Below, in pieces: positions 25,125-33,812 of a stretch of 64,000 nt of DNA (position 1 is the first letter of the stretch; each line of letters starts with the position of its first letter). Position numbers and translations under genes: made by a program. The notes beneath the pieces were generated by a model. The model made no database searches, was not told the origin of the DNA, and was given only the letters and a program-made list of their open reading frames with translations. The stretch comes from Nostoc sp. CHAB 5844 (lineage in GTDB: Bacteria; Cyanobacteriota; Cyanobacteriia; Cyanobacteriales; Nostocaceae), in assembly GCF_020829595.1 (NCBI RefSeq), contig NZ_JAIVFW010000002.1, positions 62,001 through 126,000 on the forward strand. Reading direction: 5' to 3'.

Positions 25125-27032
25125 TTATCTCAACAATCGCAAACCGTTGAGAGTAACTAACACTGTAGAGCCTTCATGCCCAATTACACCAAAAGGTAAG
25201 TTAATATTTCCCAAAAAGTTAGCCAGCATCAGCAAAATAATTGATGTGAGCGCAAAGGTGATATTTTGTTTGATGATAGATTGCGATCGCCTGCCTAATT
25301 TCATTGCTACGACAATTTTTTCTAATCTGTCTGCAATCAAAACGATATCTGCTGTTTGTAGCGCGACATCATTACCTGCACCGCCCATTGCTATACCTAC
25401 AGATGCTTGGGCTAAAGCTGGTGCATCATTAATTCCATCTCCAACCATCGCCACAGTGTGATACTGTTTTTGCAAGCTGCGGATGAGATTGAGTTTATCT
25501 TCTGGTAACAGTTGGGCGTATACCTGAGTGATGCCAATTGCTTGGGCGACACTTTCGGCTGTACGCTGGTTATCGCCTGTAATCATGACAATTTGTTCTA
25601 CTCCCAGCTGACGCAGACGGCGAATGGTGGCGGTAGCTTCTGATCTAATCATATCTGCAATGGCGATCGCACCAATTACTTCTGCATCTTGAGCCACCCA
25701 AACCACAGTTTTACCTTCATATTCCCAAGAATGAGCCAAATCTTGTAATTTTTGTGGTAACTGAGTCACATCCTGCTGCACAAAAGCGGTATTTCCCAGG
25801 ATGATTTTTTGACCGTTAACATTGCCGACAATGCCCTGCCCTGGTATCGCTTGCACATCAACACCACGCACCCAGTTTAAATCACTAGCCGCCTGAACTA
25901 TGGCTTTAGCGATGGGATGTTCAGAATATGCTTCTAATGCTGCTGCTGCTTTTAAGACATCTGCTTGTGTATATTCATCAGTAGGAATTACTTGCGATAC
26001 TTGCACTTGTCCTGTAGTTAAAGTACCAGTTTTATCAAAAGCGATCGCTCTGACTTTGCCCATGTTCTCTAACTGTGCGCCATTTTTAAATAAAATCCCC
26101 AGTCTCGCGCCATTAGCAATTCCCGACAACAGTGCTGGCATAATTGCCGCCATCAGCGCACAAGGAGAAGCCACCACCAAAAAAGTCAAGGCGCGATAAA
26201 TAGTCGTTTCCCAGTCCCAACCCCAAATAAACGGCGGCAAAATAGCGAGTAACATGCCAGCAATCACAATTACTTTGGCATATCCCCGTTCAAATTTTTC
26301 GATAAACTCTTGGGAAGGTGGCGCTGATTCTTGTGCCTCTTCTACTAATCGAATCACCCGCTGAATCAAATTACTTGCAGCTGGCTTGTGAACTTTCAAC
26401 TTCAGCGCCCCATAACCGTTGAGTGTCCCAGCAAAAACTTCCTCACCTACTGTCTTTTCTACAGGTAAAGATTCCCCGGTAATCGCCGCTTGATTTATCG
26501 TGCTGTAACCAGACACAATGATTCCATCAGTAGGAATTAACTCTGCTGGTTTGACGACAATTTCATCGCCTATCTTTAGCTGACTGATGGGTAGCATTTG
26601 TTCCTGTCCTTGATGCAAAACCCTAGCTGTATCAGGTGTCAAACTCATCAAACTGCGGATACTCCGTTCAGTGCGCCCCATAGCATAACCTTCTAATGCG
26701 CCGCTAATAGCAAAGATGAGAATTAAAATTGCCCCATCAATAATTAGGTGATACTCTTTGCGCCATAAACCCAAACCAGCTGCACCAACAGCCGCCACAA
26801 TCATCAGCAAATCTACATCTAGTTCTTTTTCTTTAATCAAAGTAGTTAGTCCCTCACGGGCGCTATCGTAACCACCAATGACATACGCAGCGCTTAACAA
26901 CAACATTGCCCATCCCAACCAACCCAGATTTAAGGCAAACCATCCGAGAAATAACAACAGTCCACAAACCAAGGCTGATAAGATATCTGCGTGTTCTTTA
27001 GTGAATTTGGTTAAATGCTGTGGGTAAAGCAT
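25125..27032 (-). CDS. P1B-4 metal-transporting ATPase (Co/Zn-type)
   Basis: Membrane pump exporting divalent metal. Motifs: TGES actuator, DKTGT phosphorylation site, SEHPIA, GDGxNDAP hinge (VGDGINDAPALAQ). The TM metal site is SPC (VVASPCALM) rather than CPC, and the last TM has HEGSTVL. SPC plus HEGxT defines subgroup P1B-4, which includes cobalt exporter CoaT. There is no N-terminal HMA domain. Upstream in-frame starts reach 27146, but the dyad promoter at 27062-27093 would lie inside them, so I chose ATG 27032 (MLYPQHL). No MerR-type coaR gene is adjacent. Confidence 0.9.
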   Translation of the reverse strand: MLYPQHLTKFTKEHADILSALVCGLLLFLGWFALNLGWLGWAMLLLSAAYVIGGYDSAREGLTTLIKEKELDVDLLMIVAAVGAAGLGLWRKEYHLIIDGAILILIFAISGALEGYAMGRTERSIRSLMSLTPDTARVLHQGQEQMLPISQLKIGDEIVVKPAELIPTDGIIVSGYSTINQAAITGESLPVEKTVGEEVFAGTLNGYGALKLKVHKPAASNLIQRVIRLVEEAQESAPPSQEFIEKFERGYAKVIVIAGMLLAILPPFIWGWDWETTIYRALTFLVVASPCALMAAIMPALLSGIANGARLGILFKNGAQLENMGKVRAIAFDKTGTLTTGQVQVSQVIPTDEYTQADVLKAAAALEAYSEHPIAKAIVQAASDLNWVRGVDVQAIPGQGIVGNVNGQKIILGNTAFVQQDVTQLPQKLQDLAHSWEYEGKTVVWVAQDAEVIGAIAIADMIRSEATATIRRLRQLGVEQIVMITGDNQRTAESVAQAIGITQVYAQLLPEDKLNLIRSLQKQYHTVAMVGDGINDAPALAQASVGIAMGGAGNDVALQTADIVLIADRLEKIVVAMKLGRRSQSIIKQNITFALTSIILLMLANFLGNINLPFGVIGHEGSTVLVTLNGLRLLR

Positions 27033-27061
27033 GAGAGTGAATTTATTTACAACTTCTCTCA

Positions 27062-27093
27062 CGTTAAACCTTGACATTAATGTTAAGGTCAAG
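27062..27093 (-). promoter_or_regulatory. MerR-type operator/promoter of the metal ATPase
   Basis: CTTGAC and GTCAAG are perfect 6-bp half-sites separated by 12 bp. On the minus strand TTGACC serves as -35 and TTTAAC as -10 with an unusually long spacer of about 18-19 bp, with the dyad between them. That is the arrangement MerR-family metal activators use. It ends about 30 bp before ATG 27032. Confidence 0.6.
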
Positions 27094-27294
27094 CAATGAG
27101 AAATTACGACTTGGTATAAATCCTGGTGACTTTGCAGCAATAGCAAATCTTCAAATATTCAATGTATACTCACCTAAAGCAGCCAGTGGCAGGAGTTGTC
27201 ACTCTATTAAAAGAGCGAATTTAACTAACAACTTATGATGAGACAACCTCTGTCTCAGGAGCGATTTAGCCCAATAGCCAAATCAAGTAAATCT

Positions 27295-27300
27295 TATAAT
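27295..27300 (+). promoter_or_regulatory. -10 box of the LEA-like gene
   Basis: TATAAT occurs shortly upstream of the start at 27312/27327. No strong -35 is seen. A small stem GAGAC/GTCTC lies about 50 bp further upstream. Confidence 0.4.
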
Positions 27301-27326
27301 GCTAAATCTAAATGAGACGAGACTCT

Positions 27327-27776
27327 ATGAAACTAAATAATTTAATGAAACGGCTTTCTTCTATAGGAAGTTGGGTGGCTACTACAGTTCTTTGTTTGTC
27401 AGCGATCGCTTTTATTTGGCAAGGTGCATTTTTCTCCAACAATTCAGCAATGGCGGCTCCTGCTGTAAACTTGATCGCATCTGCTGATGCAGGCGATCGC
27501 GTTCAAGATAAAACTCGTGAAGATGCTGGACGCGCTAAGAATTTCATTCGAGATACAGCAGATAAAGTTGAGCGCACTGCCAATAAAAATGCGAGTAAAG
27601 TTGAAGACGCTACAGATAACAGTGGTAACTTTATTGAGCGCAAAGCCAAGAAAGATAGAGCCACAATTGAGAAAAGAGCCGAGGAAGATGCAGCTCGGAC
27701 ACAGAAAGCAGTAGACAACACAAAGAATGCTGTTGAACGCACTGTTGATAGCATTAAGGATGCTTTCAGCAAGTAG
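27327..27776 (+). CDS. Exported, highly charged LEA-like/CsbD-like helical protein
   Basis: Signal peptide about 1-42 ending in SNNSAMAAPA. The mature part is almost entirely Ala, Lys, Glu, Asp and Arg with 11-residue-like helical periodicity (DKVERTANKNASKVEDATDN, RAEEDAARTQKAVDNTKNAV). This resembles late-embryogenesis-abundant stress proteins, though no exact family is assigned. I prefer ATG 27327 (MKLNNLM) over ATG 27312 because the signal then begins in the usual way. A stress-protection role in the periplasm is inference. Confidence 0.75.
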   Translation: MKLNNLMKRLSSIGSWVATTVLCLSAIAFIWQGAFFSNNSAMAAPAVNLIASADAGDRVQDKTREDAGRAKNFIRDTADKVERTANKNASKVEDATDNSGNFIERKAKKDRATIEKRAEEDAARTQKAVDNTKNAVERTVDSIKDAFSK

Positions 27777-27786
27777 AAAATCAACT

Positions 27787-27925
27787 TAAAGAATTCAGAA
27801 GTCAGAAGTCAGAATTCAGAATCAACGGTTCGGCTACGCTCACCGTTGAAGTTGAGCGTAGTCGAAGCTTCAATTAGTGGGGGTATTAAACCCTTTGATT
27901 CATCCACAGCTTCGCACAGAATTCA
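27787..27925. repeat. GAATTCAG-ended palindromic repeat, variant
   Basis: Opens with GAATTCAGAAGTCAGAAGTC, contains AACGGTTCGGCTACGCTCAC with its partly inverted partner GTTGAGCGTAGTCGAAGC, and ends near CACAGAATTCATGG. Related to the elements at 4344 and 29430 but with another core. Confidence 0.65.
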
Positions 27926-27940
27926 TGGCTTGATTCTTTA

Positions 27941-28005
27941 AAATCAATGTACATTGTTTAATTCATTTCATTTACTTGAACTGAAAGCTACGATGTACAT
28001 TGATT
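27941..28005. repeat. Spaced inverted repeat before the GST gene
   Basis: AATCAATGTACAT and ATGTACATTGATT are perfect 13-bp inverted arms 37 bp apart. It may be a tiny MITE or a regulatory dyad for the GST gene 130 bp downstream. Confidence 0.5.
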
Positions 28006-28136
28006 AGCTTTTTATAATAAATCTAAAAATAAGCTAAAAAACCAAACTAAAATGCAAAACTAAATGAATCAGAGCGATCGCATTTGTTGATAAAGTATCT
28101 TTGTCCTTATTGGATTTTTGCTGAAAATCTAAAATT

Positions 28137-28769
28137 ATGGCAAAGCTCACCGTTTACGGAACTCCCCTCAGTACTTATGTTCGTACTGTCCGGTTGTTAC
28201 TTGAAGAAGCAGGTGTAGACTATACCCTCAAAGGAATTGATATCTTCAAAGGTGAAAATAAATCGCCAGAGTACCTCGCTAAAAATCCTTTTGGTAAAGT
28301 GCCAACACTCGAAGTGGATGGAGAAGTGATTTACGAAACTCCGGCAATTACCGACTACCTCAATACAGTCTTTGCCAATCATCAGTTCAGCTTATCTGAG
28401 CCGCTACTTCAGGCTCGGATGCGCCAGATTATCACGATTATTGATAACTATTTTTATGCTGCGGCGATCGGGACAATTGTAATTCAACGCCTAATTGTTC
28501 CAAGTCAGGGTGGCAAGGCAGATGAGGCTCAGGTACAAAATGCTGTTGCACCTGCACAAACCGCTATACAGGCAATTGAGTCGATAGCTGTGGTTAGCCC
28601 ATATCTACTTGGTAGCCAACTGACTATTGCCGATTTCTACCTCATTCCCATCTTCATCTACCTTTCTCAAACTCCAGAGTACGAGGTAATTACGGCTCAA
28701 ACACCGAAACTACGGACTTGGTGGGATACAGTTAACCAGCTTGAGAGTGTAAAAAAAGTCTGTGCGTAA
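28137..28769 (+). CDS. Glutathione S-transferase
   Basis: 210 residues with the thioredoxin-fold N-terminal domain (KLTVYGTPLSTYVRTVRLLL, NPFGKVPTLEVDG with the cis-Pro, then ETPAITDYL with the glutathione gamma-Glu-binding residue). The all-alpha C-terminal domain includes LTIADFYLIPIF, the conserved N-capping box. It is cytosolic and likely conjugates or reduces electrophiles with glutathione; the substrate is unknown. Stands alone, with repeats on both sides. Confidence 0.92.
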   Translation: MAKLTVYGTPLSTYVRTVRLLLEEAGVDYTLKGIDIFKGENKSPEYLAKNPFGKVPTLEVDGEVIYETPAITDYLNTVFANHQFSLSEPLLQARMRQIITIIDNYFYAAAIGTIVIQRLIVPSQGGKADEAQVQNAVAPAQTAIQAIESIAVVSPYLLGSQLTIADFYLIPIFIYLSQTPEYEVITAQTPKLRTWWDTVNQLESVKKVCA

Positions 28770-28853
28770 TTGCAAGAATTCAGAATTAAAACAAGCTGCA
28801 TTGGAAACTGCTGAAGCTATTGCTTTATTACCTGTATTTCCTGCCTTACAGTC

Positions 28854-29159
28854 ATACCAATTCCATAAAAAAATGAAACAAATGCGTAGTAGGGGTTGAA
28901 CGCAGTGAAACCCAACATTTACAAGCCTTTGAGGTGTTGGGTTTCGTTCCTCAAACACCAGTTGCTACAACGCTTGGAACCCCCCTTCGGGTGACGCTCT
29001 TGAGCGTCGCTAACGCAGTTGCGTGACTGTCGGCAAAGCCGACGACACTTGCTTCAACGCTCTTAACCCGCGCAACGCAATGTCTCCCCAACGGACTGCT
29101 CACCGCAACGCAGTGTCTCCCCAACCTACATGTGTATCAAATTTTTAGTGAAATGGTAT
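28854..29159. mobile_element. ATACCA-family element, copy 4, with nested repeats
   Basis: Left end ATACCAATTCCATAAAAAAA, right end GTGTATCAAATTTTTAGTG then AAATGGTAT. About 300 bp, longer than the other copies because it contains GC-rich blocks (GGGTGACGCTCTTGAGCGTC, CGGCAAAGCCG, ACGCAGTGTCTCCCCAAC) of the family seen at 43225 and 48360. One repeat family has evidently inserted into another. Confidence 0.75.
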
Positions 29160-29161
29160 CA

Positions 29162-29289
29162 GAGGATGTTTGAAAAGTCCTCTTCTCAGTAACAAAACAT
29201 TGGAGATACGCCATAGCTCCCTTAAAAAGAGGGCTATGGCGTATTAATGAGTGCGTAAACTCACAATCCAATACTTTTTAAATAACCTC
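29162..29289. mobile_element. GAGGATGTTTGAAAAGT-ended element, degenerate
   Basis: Left end GAGGATGTTTGAAAAGT and right end ACTTTTTAAATAACCTC are imperfect inverted repeats. It contains a strong hairpin ATACGCCATAGC/GCTATGGCGTAT. Starts 2 bp after the ATACCA element, so elements are stacked here. Confidence 0.6.
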
Positions 29290-29429
29290 TAGGATAAGTA
29301 TAAAGAGTTTATCGTGTTTCATAATCTTCTAGAGACTAGTTAGAGTCTACTTCATGTGATTGGAAACTGGTATATTAATACCTAAAATTTAATAAAAATT
29401 GGATGAACTTCCGGCAAAATGTAGGAAAT

Positions 29430-29663
29430 TGAAGAAGAATTCAGAAGTCAGAATTCAGGAGTCAGAACAAGAGCGTGGGGGATTCAGACCCGCCACTTTC
29501 TTACAAAGTTCTGATCGGAGGAAGCCTCCGCTCAGACTTTGCGCTAATTGTAGACCGCTAAATTAAAAATTTAGCGGGGGTCTTAAACCCGTTTATTCAT
29601 TCGCCACGAGCTACAAATTCAATTCTGAATTCTGACTCCTGACGAATGTATTCTGTTTGATAA
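29430..29663. repeat. About 230-bp palindromic interspersed element, copy 2
   Basis: Nearly the same sequence as 4344-4577, same strand, including CGGAGGAAGCCTCCGC and CGCTAAATTAAAAATTTAGCG. Its right end (TTCTGTTTGATAA) joins directly to the GTPase remnant at 29664. Confidence 0.9.
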
Positions 29664-30129
29664 TGCTGCTGTTTTTATTGTTGATATTGTAGGACGCTAT
29701 GATGACTCTAATAATGCGCTAGATACTGAAGATAAACAATTATTATGGTTAAGAGTAGACACAAAAAATAAAATAGATAAAAGAATCGAAGAACATAAAA
29801 CCCGTATCATTGGTTCTTTAGAACCTATCTTTTCTGTAATCTATAGCAAAAAACTAGCAAGCGTAAAGTTATTAATAAACAAATATGATTTGATCGAAAA
29901 ACTATTACAGGAGAATTGCCTAGATAATTTAAGAAATTTAGAACCCAGTGATTACGCTAAAGAACTTTTCAGCGACATAGAAAAAGAGTTGAGAACAGCT
30001 TGTAGTAGCAATAGGATACAAAATTTTTCAGTAGAAGTTGTGAGTGCTATTCATGATAATGGAACACGAAATGTTCTAATTGACATTCTGAACAAATATG
30101 AAGAACAAATTCAGTTAATAAATAATTAA
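29664..30129 (+). pseudogene. GTPase gene missing its N-terminal half
   Basis: The frame is open from the repeat junction and reads NAAVFIVDIVGRYDDSNNAL and so on. It contains VKLLINKYDLIEKLL, a clear G4 motif (NKxD), and FSVEVVSAIHDNG, a G5-like SA motif at the right distance. The P-loop, switch I and DxxG motif are missing, and the palindromic element sits where they should be. No such sequence remains upstream of the element. I therefore read it as a small Ras/Era-like GTPase truncated by insertion plus deletion. A short TTG-started peptide (29890-30129) could still be made. AT-rich composition differs from the neighbours, suggesting an imported island. Confidence 0.7.
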
Positions 30130-30305
30130 CTAGTTGTAAGAGCTAATGTGTAACATAGAGTCAGGTTTTTGTGTTAAGGAGAGGGGGTACACTAATTTGA
30201 GCCAATTCCAAGTTTATTTTCTGAAAGTCATGCCTAGCAATGAATTGGATTTCTTTAAGATTTCCTTGTCGAATCAAATGTAAAAATAAACAATATAATG
30301 GAATA

Positions 30306-30824
30306 ATGGAAGAAAACAGAGGCAAAAAAGAAGAAGATAGAATAGATTATCGCCAACTACCAGAAGACAGTAAAAATGTGTCTTCGGATAAGGCAACAAC
30401 ATTTTTATTAAAAACATTACGGAGATGGAGTAGTTATAGCCCAGTAGTGGCTATAATAACGGGAATGTTGACGGGCTTGTTTATATTATTAGGCATAGAA
30501 ACTTTTAATTCTATTTCAGATACTAAAGTCTTATCAAACACATCTGAAGTTCATATTTTGGTTGTAGGAGAAGACGGTAAACCCATTAGTGGAGCCGAAG
30601 TAATCTTTTTCAAAGAAAATGTTACTTCTGGAAAAGATACTATTGAAGTGCAAACTACCGATGATAGTGGTTATACACAAATAGAAGTTATAAAAAACAC
30701 AAATTCTGAAATTGTACTAAGAAAAAGAGGATATAAACCTCTCATAATAAGATTGGATGCAGAAAATACAAAAAATATTAAAAAAATCTATATGTTAACA
30801 CCACAGTCGGTTAATGTTAATTAA
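30306..30824 (+). CDS. Single-TM protein with an Ig-like/carboxypeptidase-regulatory-like domain
   Basis: 172 residues: a charged N-terminal tail (MEENRGKKEEDRIDYRQLPE), a TM segment at about 46-68 (VVAIITGMLTGLFILLGI), then a beta domain with VHILVVGEDGKPISGAEVIF, DSGYTQIEV and LRKRGYKPLIIRL. That is the layout of carboxypeptidase-regulatory/Ig-like folds. I chose ATG 30306; the GC-poor extension from 30240 lacks support. It follows the truncated GTPase by 176 bp on the same strand, with similar AT-rich codon use. The two may be remains of a GTPase-based conflict or signalling module; this is inference only. Confidence 0.65.
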   Translation: MEENRGKKEEDRIDYRQLPEDSKNVSSDKATTFLLKTLRRWSSYSPVVAIITGMLTGLFILLGIETFNSISDTKVLSNTSEVHILVVGEDGKPISGAEVIFFKENVTSGKDTIEVQTTDDSGYTQIEVIKNTNSEIVLRKRGYKPLIIRLDAENTKNIKKIYMLTPQSVNVN

Positions 30825-30834
30825 CATCAACATT

Positions 30835-32799
30835 TTAAGGGTGAAAAAAGTTCTTACTATTAAGAGTTGTTTGTTTAAGTAGAGTATTTTGAGGCAAACA
30901 ACCAGTCCAGAGCCATTCATTCATCTCTGTGGGAATTTGGACACGTAACAATTGCGATCGCAGTTCTTCTCCCTCTAAAACTTCTTTTTCTAATAACGCT
31001 TCTGCTGTCTCAATTAATAACTGCCGATTTTCTTCTAAGATTGTCAAGGCAATATGATGTGCGCCATCGACAATCTCTTTAACTTCTTTATCAATTTCCT
31101 CAGCGAGTTTGGGGCTTACTGCTCGTCGTGGATTGGTTAAACTGTCGAGAAACTGTTGTTGAATCTTTTCAAAAGCGATCGGCCCCAAGTCATGACTCAT
31201 GCCGTAAAGGGTGACAAATCGCTCTGCTAAATCGGTAGCTTTTTGGATATCATCACTCGCACCTGTAGATGACCTGCCAAAAATTAATTCTTCGGCGGCG
31301 CGTCCACCCAACAGTGTGACGATTCTGCCGCGAATTTCATCTTCTGTCATCAAAAAGCGGTCTTCTTCTGGTAATTGTAAAGTGTAACCCAAAGCACCCA
31401 CACCACGAGGGACGACAGAAATTTTTTCGACAGTCCCAGCACCAGGCATTAAAGCCCCAATCAGCGCGTGACCAACTTCGTGATAAGCTACAGTCTTTTT
31501 CTCGGTTTCATTGAGAACACGGGATTTTTTCTCTAACCCGGTTAACACGCGTTCGATCGCTTCGTTAAAGTTAGCCATTGTCACGGCATCATTATTATTA
31601 CGAGCTGCTAACAGTGCTGCTTCATTCACTAAGTTAGCTAAATCTGCGCCAGCGAATCCCGGAGTCCGGGCTGACAACTTTGACCAATCTACATCAGGTG
31701 CTAGTCTCACATCTTTAGAATGAATTTTGAGAATTGCTTCTCGACCAATTTTATCTGGGCGGTCGACGACAATTTGACGGTCAAAGCGACCAGGACGACG
31801 CAAGGCAGAGTCAAGAACTTCAGGACGGTTGGTAGCAGCAAGCAGAATTACACCTGTGTTGGCATCAAAACCATCCATTTCTGATAGTAGTTGGTTGAGT
31901 GTTTGCTCGCGCTCATCATTGCCGCCGAGAATTGTGCCGCTACTAGCGCGTGATTTGCCTAAAGCATCTAATTCATCAATAAACACAATACAAGGTGCTT
32001 GCTTCTTGGCTTGCTCGAATAAATCTCGTACTCTAGCGGCACCAATGCCGACAAATAACTCAATAAATTCCGAACCAGAAATACTAAAAAAAGGTACGCT
32101 GGCTTCACCTGCGATCGCTTTTGCCAGTAATGTCTTACCTGTTCCTGGCGGCCCCACCAGCAACACACCTTTAGGAATTTTCGCACCTAAACGAGTATAC
32201 TTGCTGGCATTTTTGAGAAAATCCACAATTTCTTGGAGTTCTGCTTTGGCTTCATCTACGCCAGCAACATCATCAAATTTTACGCCTGTAGTTCCCTGAG
32301 AATAAATCCGCGCATTACTCTTACCCACAGTTAAAGCTGCGGGGCCACTAATTTGACTGCGACTTAACAACAAACCCCAAACTGCAAAGAAAATCACTGG
32401 CGGTAAAATCCAACTAAATAAAGTAGAAATCCAACCTGTGCGACTAGGTGGTGCGGCGGCAAACTCGACTTGATGTTCCCGAAGAATTTTTGGTAATTCT
32501 AAATCCATTGGCACAGGTAAGGTGACAAAGACTTGATTGAGTTGAGTGGTTGTTTGTTGTGTAGTTGGTTCTGGTTTGAGTTCATATTCAATGCGCTCAG
32601 CACTGATGACAGCACGAGAAACTTTACCCGCTTCTACCTGACCCACAAAGTCACTGTAAGGTACTCTGGGATAGCGAGGTTGACTAAAGAAAATCAAATT
32701 TAAACAGATAATTAATGCCAACCAGAGCAGTAAACCTCCGCCAAATTGTCGGGGTTCAGGTGATTTAACGTTGCGTTCGCCATCAGTTTCTACTGGCAT
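30835..32799 (-). CDS. ftsH: Membrane-bound AAA+ zinc protease FtsH
   Basis: 654 residues: TM segments near 22-38 and 125-145 flanking a periplasmic/lumenal domain. The AAA module has Walker A GPPGTGKT (216-223), Walker [11 protein letters not shown] and the SRH region [20 protein letters not shown]. The M41 protease has HEVGH (440-444). The third zinc ligand is in the downstream helix ([15 protein letters not shown]). It degrades damaged membrane proteins; cyanobacterial paralogues work in photosystem II repair or cell viability. Which paralogue this is cannot be told. An extra tail after PTEMNEW is unusual. Confidence 0.95.
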   Translation of the reverse strand: MPVETDGERNVKSPEPRQFGGGLLLWLALIICLNLIFFSQPRYPRVPYSDFVGQVEAGKVSRAVISAERIEYELKPEPTTQQTTTQLNQVFVTLPVPMDLELPKILREHQVEFAAAPPSRTGWISTLFSWILPPVIFFAVWGLLLSRSQISGPAALTVGKSNARIYSQGTTGVKFDDVAGVDEAKAELQEIVDFLKNASKYTRLGAKIPKGVLLVGPPGTGKTLLAKAIAGEASVPFFSISGSEFIELFVGIGAARVRDLFEQAKKQAPCIVFIDELDALGKSRASSGTILGGNDEREQTLNQLLSEMDGFDANTGVILLAATNRPEVLDSALRRPGRFDRQIVVDRPDKIGREAILKIHSKDVRLAPDVDWSKLSARTPGFAGADLANLVNEAALLAARNNNDAVTMANFNEAIERVLTGLEKKSRVLNETEKKTVAYHEVGHALIGALMPGAGTVEKISVVPRGVGALGYTLQLPEEDRFLMTEDEIRGRIVTLLGGRAAEELIFGRSSTGASDDIQKATDLAERFVTLYGMSHDLGPIAFEKIQQQFLDSLTNPRRAVSPKLAEEIDKEVKEIVDGAHHIALTILEENRQLLIETAEALLEKEVLEGEELRSQLLRVQIPTEMNEWLWTGCLPQNTLLKQTTLNSKNFFHP

Positions 32800-32832
32800 G
32801 GTGAATTACTCCTGAATGAAAAGTTAATCCCA

Positions 32833-32946
32833 AGAATTAAGGAGTCAGGAATCAGAATCCAGATTTCAATCGGTGGTGAATCTTTTTCCCTTACTGATAG
32901 CGCAGCGAAGCGCGAGTCCGCGAGCGTCTTGATTCTGAATTCTTTT
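32833..32946. repeat. GAATTCAG-type repeat between hydrolase and ftsH
   Basis: Left arm AATTAAGGAGTCAGGAATCA and right arm TTGATTCTGAATTCTT are roughly inverted, with TAGCGCAGCGAAGCGCGAGT in the core. The hydrolase stop codon lies at its right edge, and any ftsH promoter must be in or beside it. Confidence 0.6.
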
Positions 32947-33666
32947 TCAATTCAGCGACATACTATGTAATTCGATTTCTCCTGGCTGAAATGATATGAG
33001 GTAGTGTTTAAACCATTGACTTGCCAATCGTGCTACTTCTTCTAAGGCTCCAGGTTCGCTAAACTGATGAGTTGCTCCGGAAATAATCTCTATTTGCTTG
33101 TTGAGTGCGGGAATATTTGCCAATGCATCTTCGTTCATTGCTACGATGGGCAAATCGTTGCCACCAACAATTAACAAAGTCGGGGCTTGCACACAGGCTA
33201 GGGCTTGACTGACTAAATCAGTTTGTCCACTACGAGAAACAATCGCTCTCACAACAATCGGACGTGTTGCAGCGGCTAGTAACGCTGCACCACCACCTGT
33301 ATCTGCACCAAAATAGCCAAATTTGAGATGTCGGGTGAAGGGATTTTCTAACAACCAGTCTGTGACAGCAACTATGCGGTTGCTTAAGAAGCCGATATCT
33401 CTGCGAAAATGTTTGGTACGCTGATCTATTGCTTCTTCTTCTTTGCTGAGTAAGTCTATCAACAAAGTAGCAAGTCTGGCTTCTTGACGTAATACATGGG
33501 CGAGATAGTGGTTGCGAGTACTGTAGCGACTACTTGCGCTGCCATGTGCAAACAATACAATGCCTTCAGCACCAGCAGGTACAACCAATTCACCTTTGAG
33601 CTTGATGTTTCCGAGTTCGACAATGATTATTTGTTCTTCAACGTTTGGTAATAATGTGGTGTTCAT
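32947..33666 (-). CDS. Alpha/beta hydrolase (dienelactone-hydrolase-like) with altered nucleophile
   Basis: 239 residues with the fold of the cyanobacterial dienelactone-hydrolase-like proteins: VPAGAEGIVLFAHGSASSRY, then GYFGADTGGGAALLAAA, VGGNDLPI (acid) and GATHQFSEPGALEEVA (His). In this group the nucleophile elbow normally reads GASTG; here it is GADTG, so Ser is replaced by Asp. The His and Asp of the triad remain. It lies downstream of the phosphoribosyltransferase gene on the same strand; the two domains are commonly neighbours or fused in cyanobacteria. Catalytic mode uncertain. Confidence 0.85.
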   Translation of the reverse strand: MNTTLLPNVEEQIIIVELGNIKLKGELVVPAGAEGIVLFAHGSASSRYSTRNHYLAHVLRQEARLATLLIDLLSKEEEAIDQRTKHFRRDIGFLSNRIVAVTDWLLENPFTRHLKFGYFGADTGGGAALLAAATRPIVVRAIVSRSGQTDLVSQALACVQAPTLLIVGGNDLPIVAMNEDALANIPALNKQIEIISGATHQFSEPGALEEVARLASQWFKHYLISFQPGEIELHSMSLN

Positions 33667-33693
33667 GACTTTACCCTGATGATTTATTTCAAT

Positions 33694-33812
33694 GGAACTT
33701 ACGCAGAAAAATCGGTTGTTGCGGTTGGGTATAAGGGTTTTGAATACCTACACATCTACACTCCTGCACCCTTCCCCAAACCCTTGATTTTGCGTTTTCA
33801 TGCGTAAGTTTT
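33694..33812. mobile_element. ACTTACGCA-ended MITE, copy 2 (diverged)
   Basis: Ends GGAACTTACGCA and TGCGTAAGTT form a shortened version of the ends at 16079-16215. The core (GGGTATAAGGGTTTTGAAT and on) differs. It separates the hydrolase from the phosphoribosyltransferase and provides the last codons and stop of the latter. Confidence 0.7.
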
